From Fimenecus sp051881355 (GTDB lineage: Bacteria > Bacillota > Clostridia > Oscillospirales > Acutalibacteraceae): a stretch of 43,855 nucleotides of DNA. The notes below the pieces were generated by a model, which worked only from the letters and a program-made list of their open reading frames with translations, was not told the origin of the DNA and searched no databases. Where the stretch lies: contig JBJEPS010000071.1 of assembly GCA_051881355.1 (NCBI GenBank), positions 1 to 43,855 on the forward strand, in the 5' to 3' direction. Position numbers and translations under genes: made by a program. Positions 7,997 to 15,333 of this stretch are shown here, piece after piece (within the stretch, counting starts at the first letter, position 1; each line of letters begins with the position of its first letter).

Positions 7997-8736
7997 AACG
8001 GAAACAAGTGATTTGGTTTCGGGCAAAGCCGCTTCTGCTGTACTTTGGCATCACCTTTTTGCTGACGGCGCTGTTTCGGCTTTTACCGATAAACTATTAC
8101 ATTTTGCTTTGCGGTGCGCCGCTGTTTTTCCTATACGGTGTGCTGTCGTTTCGGCGGCAAACCGATTTGTATTTGCAATTCGGCGTGTCACGCATGCGGC
8201 AAATCGGCAGTATTTTCGCGCTTGTACCGATTTGCGTACTGTCGGGTGTTTTGTGTGCGTTGCTACCGCTTCTCTATGAACGCGTTTTGCCGAATTCCGA
8301 AGTGTTTTACAGCGGTTTTTCGCTTTTCTCCTTTTACATTGCGTTCCCCGAACAGCAGGCAGTTTGGTGGGTCGCGGCACATTTCAGCTTACAAAATATT
8401 CTGGCGCTGTTTGCAGGGTGTTTTCTCGGTGTACTTTTGTATGTGCGCCCGAAAGACAACCGCGTGACCGCGGTCATTGCAAGCGGCATCGGGCTTGTGC
8501 TGTGCGGCTGGGCGGCAGTCGCATATCGATATGCTGCAACCTATTCTTTTCACGCCTATGCGAAAATGATGCCGCACAGCGATACGGAATTGTTTTTGCA
8601 GGGATTTATCCGCAATATTCTGCTGGGTATGTGCGACGGCGACGGCATTATATTGGGCTTGATAACGCTTCTTTTGTGGAGCACGCTGTTTGCGGCGGGG
8701 ACTTGTTTGTTCCTGCGCAAGCTGTCGCAACGGTAA
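7993..8736 (+). CDS. ABC-permease-like membrane protein of the GntR operon
   Basis: The 247-residue protein has about six hydrophobic segments and no recognisable catalytic motif. At residues 52-76 a cytoplasmic loop contains RRQTDLYLQFGVSRMRQIG, followed by the helix start SIFAL. The 517-residue protein three genes downstream has a matching FRKHNSTLRQFGLSPLKTV and AFFAL at a similar position. The QFG(V/L)S loop before a helix resembles the coupling loop of ABC permeases, which would contact the ATPase. The gene overlaps the ATPase stop as ATGA. It ends without an extracytoplasmic domain; that part is encoded by the next gene, 15 bases downstream. Family membership beyond ABC-2-like permease is not clear. 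Confidence 0.75.
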   Translation: MKRKQVIWFRAKPLLLYFGITFLLTALFRLLPINYYILLCGAPLFFLYGVLSFRRQTDLYLQFGVSRMRQIGSIFALVPICVLSGVLCALLPLLYERVLPNSEVFYSGFSLFSFYIAFPEQQAVWWVAAHFSLQNILALFAGCFLGVLLYVRPKDNRVTAVIASGIGLVLCGWAAVAYRYAATYSFHAYAKMMPHSDTELFLQGFIRNILLGMCDGDGIILGLITLLLWSTLFAAGTCLFLRKLSQR

Positions 8737-8751
8737 GGGGGGGAAACACGA

Positions 8752-9657
8752 ATGCGAAAAATCACTTGGATTTTACCGGTTTTGAGTATGTGCTTGGCGC
8801 TTCTGATTAGCCTCGGCGCACTATGCAGCTTTTCGCCGACACTGGTCAATGTGCTTTCGTGCGATATTGAAACTGCGGCAAAAACCGACGACACCACCTA
8901 TACTTGGGCACAAAATGAAACCGCGCACGACCTGCTTTTGTGGCAGGCAAAGCATACCGTAAGCCCCGGCTACCGCGCGGCTTGCTTGCAATATTTGATA
9001 AATACGTATTATCATCCGGAAGCAAATTGGAGCCGCACACACGATGCCGAAATCGGTGAAACGGTATACCAAGCCTATTTACAAGCATTGGAAGATTGTG
9101 TGCAAAGCGAAAAACGGGAAGACCATATTACACGCGGACCCAATCGCGAATTTTACCTTTTGAATTCGGACGGAATTGATAAAGAGTATACCGATTACGG
9201 CTTTCTGCCACCGAAAACAGGTGATGTTGCCGACAGAGCGTACACTTATTTTTACAGCACGGATTTGCAATATGCCGCATATGTCTATTTGCACATCGAC
9301 AAAGCGCGCGGCAAGGAAATGTATCTTACTTACGCACAAAATACAACCGACCACTATTTCTGTGACGAATTCATGCGCTCGGTATTACAAGACAAAAACG
9401 CCAATGCAGAGGACTTGGATTGGGCAAAGGCACAGGCAAATGCCGCCGCTGACGCGCTTTCGGCGGAATATCAGGTTTTTGTGGATTTACAGGAAGAATG
9501 CATAGCGCTGTATAACCGCCTGTATAACACGGGGGAAACTCCAAGGCACAATACACAATACCTTACGCTGTACGAGCAGGCGTTCAAAATGATGCCGCAT
9601 ACCAATACGGAGTATGAAGCTAAATGCAAAACCTTGCGGAATTTGGCAGATGCATAG
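8752..9657 (+). CDS. Single-pass anchored extracytoplasmic protein, paralogue 1
   Basis: The 301-residue protein has one N-terminal hydrophobic segment (about 5-27) and a predicted extracytoplasmic, mainly helical domain. Just after the anchor it reads SPTLVNVL, then NETAHDLLLWQAKHTVSPGYRAACLQYLINTYY. The next protein has TPTLVNAL, then NERAFRLINLQTKFALPAYRISCLSALAQNYY, so the two domains are clearly homologous. A later YLTYAQ...WAKAQANAAADAL resembles the A-rich helical hairpins of tetratricopeptide-like folds. It lacks a lipobox cysteine. GGGGGG-type purines precede the ATG. The role is unknown; it is probably the ectodomain partner of the upstream permease. Confidence 0.8.
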   Translation: MRKITWILPVLSMCLALLISLGALCSFSPTLVNVLSCDIETAAKTDDTTYTWAQNETAHDLLLWQAKHTVSPGYRAACLQYLINTYYHPEANWSRTHDAEIGETVYQAYLQALEDCVQSEKREDHITRGPNREFYLLNSDGIDKEYTDYGFLPPKTGDVADRAYTYFYSTDLQYAAYVYLHIDKARGKEMYLTYAQNTTDHYFCDEFMRSVLQDKNANAEDLDWAKAQANAAADALSAEYQVFVDLQEECIALYNRLYNTGETPRHNTQYLTLYEQAFKMMPHTNTEYEAKCKTLRNLADA

Positions 9658-9686
9658 GCTTGCGGTTTGATGTAAGGAGGATCATT

Positions 9687-11252
9687 ATGAAATACAAAGC
9701 AACCGTCCGTTATTATTACAGGCGCGCACTTTTGCCGCTTTGCATTTGCACAGCGGTGTTTGCGTTTTTCACCTGGCTGACCGCAAGAGATAACACCATT
9801 CAATCTGCCACGGCATTCGGTTTTAACGGCAAATTTTTCTGGTGCGCGTATATGTTTTTTGCCTACAAAGGCTTTGAAAATCTGTTTGACCAACAAAGCG
9901 TTTCCCGAAAAACACGGTTTCGTGCGCTCGTAGGATTTTTGCCGTTTTCAGGTTTAGTCGCGGCAGTCAACTTACTGCTCTGCTACGGGGGCATACTGCT
10001 TTACAACCATTATGGTCAAACGCAGATATTGCAAAACAGCAATGCCGTCTATTGGAAATACTGCCTGATTTCCGACGCAGAAATCCCGTGGCGTTTGTTT
10101 TTGGGGCTGACGGGGATTTCGGAAACCGGCAATGCGGCGGTTCTCATCGTGCTCGGCTTACTCCTTTGCGCGCTTTCCGTCATGCGCGGGATGCTGTTCG
10201 GCGTGTTGCTTGCGCGCTTGTTCCATAAACTGCCGCGGCGCATCGCCTTTTTGCTCGCGCTCGGCAGTACGGCGATTTTTGCCGGCGTATGCATTTTAAT
10301 TAACTTGCAAAGCACCGCGACCGACACTTATTTTTGCGGTCTTGCGGCAGGTTCGTTCCTCTTTGGCAACGGCGGCGCGAATGCAACGCTGTCGGTGCTG
10401 TTTGCCGATGTCTATATGCTGTGTCTGTACCTTATCCTCTTGCGGCTGACAGACGGCACGGTATTTCGCCGCAAATCCACTTTTCGCAAACAAATGACAC
10501 GCGTGGCAATCGGATTTGTGCTGATTTTGGTGCTTGGTGTTTGTAATGTGCTTTTGTGCACGCCCACGCTTGTCAATGCCTTGGAACGCACGAAAACACT
10601 GCACACAGACCACAAAGGAAATCCTGTTGCAGAATACACTTACGCGCCGAATGAGCGGGCGTTTCGGCTTATCAATCTGCAAACGAAATTCGCGTTGCCC
10701 GCCTACCGTATTTCGTGCCTTTCGGCGCTTGCACAGAATTATTATTTAGGCGGCACGCCTGAATGCCTATCCTATGCGGACGGTGCGGCTGTTTTTGACG
10801 AACTTTTACAGACCTTTGAAAAGAAAAGCAGCTATTTAACGGTTGATTTTCCGCTGTTATACCCCGCGGCGGACACTTTTGCGGCAGTGGAAAACGCCAA
10901 TGCCCCGTATACGAAAAAAACCGAGGTCTTGGCAGATGCCTGTTTGTATTTTGCAAGCCACGGGGAACCTGCGCGTGCAAAACGCGCATACAGCGCCGTT
11001 ATTCGACCGGAAGATTTTGTGGGCACCCACGAAATTTTCATGTGTGAAGCGTCGCTCAACTGTATTACGCTTTATTCTGACAACGAGCAAGACTGCTTGT
11101 GGGCGGCAGAGCAATTCGACGCGCTCGCGGACTACGCGCAAGCATTCCAATTCAACGACACGGATATTGCAAGACTGCGCCGAAGCGCCGCAAAATTGCG
11201 CGGGGAAGAACTCCCCGACAGCGAAACGGAAACCGAGGGCGTGGATTTGTGA
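9687..11252 (+). CDS. Membrane protein with fused extracytoplasmic domain, paralogue 2
   Basis: The 521-residue protein has a polytopic N-terminal half (about six helices, residues 1-260), a last helix at about 272-291, and an extracytoplasmic domain of about 230 residues that begins CTPTLVNALE. That domain is homologous to the whole ectodomain of the preceding protein and more distantly to that of the next. The start is the ATG at 9687 because TAAGGAGG precedes it and the longer frame overlaps the upstream gene. Helical repeats such as ADACLYFASHGEPARAKRAY look TPR-like. No known family was recognised. It lies in the operon between genes 15-30 bases apart. Confidence 0.8.
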   Translation: MKYKATVRYYYRRALLPLCICTAVFAFFTWLTARDNTIQSATAFGFNGKFFWCAYMFFAYKGFENLFDQQSVSRKTRFRALVGFLPFSGLVAAVNLLLCYGGILLYNHYGQTQILQNSNAVYWKYCLISDAEIPWRLFLGLTGISETGNAAVLIVLGLLLCALSVMRGMLFGVLLARLFHKLPRRIAFLLALGSTAIFAGVCILINLQSTATDTYFCGLAAGSFLFGNGGANATLSVLFADVYMLCLYLILLRLTDGTVFRRKSTFRKQMTRVAIGFVLILVLGVCNVLLCTPTLVNALERTKTLHTDHKGNPVAEYTYAPNERAFRLINLQTKFALPAYRISCLSALAQNYYLGGTPECLSYADGAAVFDELLQTFEKKSSYLTVDFPLLYPAADTFAAVENANAPYTKKTEVLADACLYFASHGEPARAKRAYSAVIRPEDFVGTHEIFMCEASLNCITLYSDNEQDCLWAAEQFDALADYAQAFQFNDTDIARLRRSAAKLRGEELPDSETETEGVDL

Positions 11253-11266
11253 GGAGGGAAAAGGAA

Positions 11267-12820
11267 ATGAAGCAAAAGCAAGGTATTCTTTACCTATACA
11301 AAGACTTTTTGCCGATTTTTGCGGTGTTTGAGGGGTTTTATATTCTGATTGCGTGCCTCGGTTTACCGATGATGTCAACAGACAGCGTACCGGGATTTTT
11401 ACGGTGTTTTGCATCGGTATTCCCCTTTCCCGCCTGCATTTGCGCGCTGTATACCATGGCAAATTTCCGAAAGCACAACAGCACCTTGCGGCAATTCGGG
11501 CTGTCCCCTCTTAAAACCGTACGGGCGTTTTTCGCGCTGAACACGAGTGCTTTGCCGCTGACAGCGTTACATATCGGTGTTGCGGCGCTTCTTTGCCGTA
11601 TTCCGAAAATACCCGTAGACTTTTGGCAAATGCTCGCCATTCCCGGCGAAAGCGCCGCGTATTTGGGGCGCGACTTTATTATGTTCACCGTGTTAAAAGT
11701 GCTTTTGAACACGGTTTGCCTTTGTGCGTTGGGGCTGTTCCTCGGCGCGGCGTTTTGCAAAGTAGGTAAAATCAAACGGCTCACACTGACTGTATGCAAT
11801 TTGGTCGCGCTGTACTTTGTCGGCTTTTTGTGTCTGCAAACCACTTTGCCGACAGGTCTGCCGACAGATTTACTATATGCACTGTTTCTTGCCGATTTCA
11901 GCCTGTTCCCACTGATGTCGCTTGTTCTCACGCGGGGGGCGCTGATTTTCCTGTTGCTTTGCGGTGTAAAGTATATGACCGCGGATTTGCCCATCTACGC
12001 ACAGGGGAAAAGCCGTCGCAAAAAGCAGAAAGCATTACACGCCAAAAAGAAGAAAGACCGCGGCTTGCTTTCTGTCGCGATTGCGCTTACCGCGCTTTTC
12101 TTCGGTTTCCATTTCACGGTACTGTCCGCCGCCTCGGTAACCCTGTTGGAGGGCGGTTACAATTACATTACCTACCGATACCGTCCTTGCAAAAGCGCGG
12201 AAACCTTACTGAAAGTGCAACTGCACTGCGTACCGCCGAAATATCGGCTGACAATTTATGACCATTTATTGCGTACATATGCATACCCCGGCGTGGAATA
12301 CGAGTTTTCGGACACAAGCGAAAACAAAGTGCTATACGAAGCGTGCTTTGCGCTCGCCGAGGAAGTCCCCGAAAGCGTAAGCATTCAAAAATCGCCGTAT
12401 GCCAATCGATTGTATTTCCCCCCGAATGTTTTGACAGACAAAAACGGGACAGAGCATATTACACAGTACGATTACAGCCTGTATAGCCTCTACTGTATCA
12501 CGCTGTATCAAAACGGCAAGGTGCAGGAAGCCAAAGACGCATATATCGGAAACTACGACAAAAACACAACCTATGTTCCCTACCGCGGCTTTTTACTGTA
12601 TCTTTTGGAAACGGAAAACATTCCGCAAGCAGATAAGCTGTGGGCAAAAGAGCAGGCGTATCGCCTTGCCGACGATATAGAAGCGCACCAAGAGGTATAT
12701 GTGGAAGAAATCGATGCATTTGAACGCGAAAATCCGTACAATACGGGATATTTAATCGGTGCGGATTTCATTCCCGCGGCATATGCCCATATGTTGCGCG
12801 AACTTGCCGACAGCGTGTAA
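11267..12820 (+). CDS. Membrane protein with fused extracytoplasmic domain, paralogue 3
   Basis: The 517-residue protein has about six helices, then a strongly basic cytoplasmic stretch (about 249-265, rich in K and R), a helix at 266-285, and an extracytoplasmic domain of about 230 residues. The loop LRQFGLSPLKTVRAFFAL (74-91) matches LQFGVSRMRQIGSIFAL of the first permease. The ectodomain has the same PPKYRLTIYDHLLRTY and WAKEQAYRLADD blocks as the other two paralogues, though it is the most diverged. AGGAGGG eight bases upstream fixes the start; a frame extending 56 codons upstream lies inside the previous gene. It is the last gene of the operon. Function unknown. Confidence 0.8.
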   Translation: MKQKQGILYLYKDFLPIFAVFEGFYILIACLGLPMMSTDSVPGFLRCFASVFPFPACICALYTMANFRKHNSTLRQFGLSPLKTVRAFFALNTSALPLTALHIGVAALLCRIPKIPVDFWQMLAIPGESAAYLGRDFIMFTVLKVLLNTVCLCALGLFLGAAFCKVGKIKRLTLTVCNLVALYFVGFLCLQTTLPTGLPTDLLYALFLADFSLFPLMSLVLTRGALIFLLLCGVKYMTADLPIYAQGKSRRKKQKALHAKKKKDRGLLSVAIALTALFFGFHFTVLSAASVTLLEGGYNYITYRYRPCKSAETLLKVQLHCVPPKYRLTIYDHLLRTYAYPGVEYEFSDTSENKVLYEACFALAEEVPESVSIQKSPYANRLYFPPNVLTDKNGTEHITQYDYSLYSLYCITLYQNGKVQEAKDAYIGNYDKNTTYVPYRGFLLYLLETENIPQADKLWAKEQAYRLADDIEAHQEVYVEEIDAFERENPYNTGYLIGADFIPAAYAHMLRELADSV

Positions 12821-12840
12821 CCTTTGAGGGGTAAACCATA

Positions 12841-12890
12841 GAAAAAGCACACGGCGTATCCGTTTTTTCGGATACGCCGTGTGTGTTGTT
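12841..12890. terminator. Bidirectional terminator between convergent operons
   Basis: A perfect 15-base-pair stem (12848-12862 with 12869-12883) encloses six T residues. On the minus strand the stem is followed directly by CTTTTTC, so it terminates the GH31 operon well. On the plus strand the tail is only TGTTGTTGT, which would be weaker for the ABC operon. Confidence 0.85.
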
Positions 12891-12905
12891 GTGCAGATTT
12901 TCATA

Positions 12906-15311
12906 TTATGCCTGCGGCTCTTCCATATCGCAAAGTGACTCTAAAAGCCACGCACGCAACGCGCGGTTTTTGACGCGGGTGGCGGCAGACTGCGCGCCGC
13001 GTAAAGTTGTTTGCTTTTTCAGCCCTGCGTAAGTTGCACTTTTTTTGTTGTTCCCACCGTTATAAAGGGTCAGAATTTTGCGAATACGCTCGGCATACGG
13101 CGGGTTTTGCTTTGCCGTAATCCCCGAAAGTGTTACCGAAACCGCCGTTTCCACCGAAACGGGCGGCAAAGTGACTATCGTGCCGTGTTCGGGTGTGCTT
13201 TGCACCGTCACTTCCGTCTTTTCACCGTTTGTCGTTGCCGTGACAGAAGCGGCAGACAGCACATCGGCAAAATGCAAAGTGTAATTGCGCGTTTGCGGCA
13301 GATACGGCGCCGCCTTTGTCCCTGACAGAGTGAAAGTCAGCGTTTCGCCGTTTTCACAAAGTTGCATTTCTGTAAAACTGTACGCGCCGTTTTTGAAATT
13401 GTTGGTTTCGCCGTCATCTTCATACAGCGTGAATGCCCCGTTGCCGCGGTACAGCCGTACAGTCAGATGTTCGGGATTTGCGGGCGAATTGCCCTTATCG
13501 CCCGACAGCGGTACAATCGCGCCGCTTTTTGCAAACACGGGAATAGAATTCAAATCGCTGTGCACCTTAACGGTTTTACCGCCTTTGTAAATTTCGCCCG
13601 TAAAGAAGTTCGTCCAGCGCCCGTCGGGGAGATATACCGCCGTCTCGGCGCGTTTGGTGCGTTTGTCGCAAGGCGAGGTCACGGGGCACACAAGCAATTC
13701 ACTGCCGAACAGATAGCCGTTTTTGCACTTGTAGGCATCTTTTTCGTCAGGATTGGTATAATACAGCGGCTCGCACAGCGCGCGCCCCTCAGCGTGATTG
13801 CGGTAGTTCATACTGTAAATATAGGGAATGAGTTTGTGGCGTAACCGAAGCGCCTCGGTCGAAAGCGTTTCGGCAGTCCACGAAAAATTCCACGGTTCTT
13901 TGCCGAACAAGTCATTTTGCGTGGAGTGCAAGCGCAATATGGGCGCGAATACGCCAAACTGCACCCAACGGGTATACAACTCATCGTTGTGCTCGCCGAA
14001 ATGGTGTCCGCCGATGTCATGGCTCCACCAAGTATATCCGCAGTTTGCCGCCGTGGCGGTGAAGTACGGCTGGAAATTTAAGACCTTCCAATTCATCGCC
14101 GTATCGCCCGAAAATCCAAGCGGATAGCGGTGCGAACCGATGCCCGCATAGCGCGACAAAATCAGGGGACGGTGTGCATCTCTGCCGTTATCCAGATAAT
14201 GATAATGGTTCAAGCTCCACAGCGGGTCAAGCCCCGCAAGTTTGCTCTTGGTGCCCTGTTGCCAGTCAATCCACCAAAAGTCCACGCCGTCCGCTTCGTG
14301 CTTGTGGTGCCCAATGTCCATATAACTGTTGATGAATTTTGCGTCGGCAATGTCAAACGGTACAGTTTCTTTTTTATCTTTATCCGCACCCATCGCGTCC
14401 GCGATTTCGTCATAGCAGTCCTCAAACCAACGGAAACCGTCCGCAGGGTGCAAATTCAAGGTGGTTTTTAAGCCTTGTGTATGTAAAAACTGCAAAAAGC
14501 CCTGCGGGTCGGAGAACAAATCCGTGTTCCAACTGTATCCCGTCCAGCCGCTGACGCCGCCCCAATGGTTTTTGCCGAATTTGCCGTCAAAGTGTTCCTC
14601 TAACTTCACCCAATGCCAATCCATATCCACGGTAGCAACGGTCAAGGGAATATCCTTGCGCGCAAATTCAAGCATCAAATTTTCATATTCTTCCTGCTTA
14701 TAGGGGTAATAGCGGCTCCACCAGTTGCCGAGGGCAAACCGCGGCACCAACGGCACCTCGCCCGACAGCGCATACAGCGCTTTGACCGCGCCGATGTAAT
14801 CCGTGCCGAACGCGAACACATACAAATCCTGCTCGTTCGCTTTGCGCGGGTGCACCATACCGTCCGTACCCAACACAAGGGATTTACTGTCATCAAACAA
14901 CGCTACACCGTCCGCGGAAACAACGCCGTCCTTTAAAGGAATCGGACCGAAGGTGCCGTCCAGCGTGCGCGCCGTGCCTTTTAAATTGTGCTTCGGATTG
15001 GGACGGACGGTTTTCCCGTCGATGTGCACCGTAAGTACCTTCCCGTTTGCTGTATTGACGGTGAACGCCGCCTTATCGGTGGTAATCACCGCGCGACTGC
15101 CGTTTTGTTTTACGGTAAAGTCCACCTTCCCATGGTCACGAAACCAAACGCTTTGTGTGGGTTCGTCTGTAAAGGTGTTTTCCGAGCCGAACTCAACGCG
15201 AAGCACGCGGTCGAGCAATACGGAAATGCGCGTGTTGCCGACGGTCACGGTGTTTTCCGGCAAAGACGCACCTTTTGTATGTGCAATCAAATGCGCGTGG
15301 AGCTGTTCCAT
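12906..15311 (-). CDS. Glycoside hydrolase family 31 (alpha-glucosidase type)
   Basis: The 801-residue cytoplasmic enzyme (no signal peptide) has an N-terminal beta-sandwich, a (beta/alpha)8 barrel and C-terminal beta domains. The barrel shows PRFALGNWWSRYYPY, TVATVDMDWHW and the nucleophile motif WWIDWQQG (D349). The acid/base segment is RYPLGFSGDT (D403). Later SHDIGGHHFG and the RHKLIPYIYS helix are typical of GH31. Known members cleave alpha-linked glucose, xylose or related sugars. The WIDWQQG subgroup is common in gut Clostridia; its substrate cannot be fixed here. The gene follows the GH36-like gene by 22 bases with CCGGGGGG-type purines before the ATG. About 50 residues at the C terminus after the sandwich have no clear counterpart. 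Confidence 0.92.
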   Translation of the reverse strand: MEQLHAHLIAHTKGASLPENTVTVGNTRISVLLDRVLRVEFGSENTFTDEPTQSVWFRDHGKVDFTVKQNGSRAVITTDKAAFTVNTANGKVLTVHIDGKTVRPNPKHNLKGTARTLDGTFGPIPLKDGVVSADGVALFDDSKSLVLGTDGMVHPRKANEQDLYVFAFGTDYIGAVKALYALSGEVPLVPRFALGNWWSRYYPYKQEEYENLMLEFARKDIPLTVATVDMDWHWVKLEEHFDGKFGKNHWGGVSGWTGYSWNTDLFSDPQGFLQFLHTQGLKTTLNLHPADGFRWFEDCYDEIADAMGADKDKKETVPFDIADAKFINSYMDIGHHKHEADGVDFWWIDWQQGTKSKLAGLDPLWSLNHYHYLDNGRDAHRPLILSRYAGIGSHRYPLGFSGDTAMNWKVLNFQPYFTATAANCGYTWWSHDIGGHHFGEHNDELYTRWVQFGVFAPILRLHSTQNDLFGKEPWNFSWTAETLSTEALRLRHKLIPYIYSMNYRNHAEGRALCEPLYYTNPDEKDAYKCKNGYLFGSELLVCPVTSPCDKRTKRAETAVYLPDGRWTNFFTGEIYKGGKTVKVHSDLNSIPVFAKSGAIVPLSGDKGNSPANPEHLTVRLYRGNGAFTLYEDDGETNNFKNGAYSFTEMQLCENGETLTFTLSGTKAAPYLPQTRNYTLHFADVLSAASVTATTNGEKTEVTVQSTPEHGTIVTLPPVSVETAVSVTLSGITAKQNPPYAERIRKILTLYNGGNNKKSATYAGLKKQTTLRGAQSAATRVKNRALRAWLLESLCDMEEPQA

Positions 15312-15333
15312 AGTCTTTTCCCCCCGGAGGCAA

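Noticed and set aside
8736..8760. Possible frameshift splitting a fused permease-ectodomain gene
   Set aside because: The permease ends with a natural basic tail, and the next gene has its own purine-rich site, ATG and anchor helix, so two genes are more likely than a sequencing error; a read check would still be worthwhile.
10857..11994. Long frames on the minus strand opposite the second and third membrane/ectodomain genes
   Set aside because: They are rich in Arg, Ser and Thr as expected from antisense reading of hydrophobic genes and have no binding sites.
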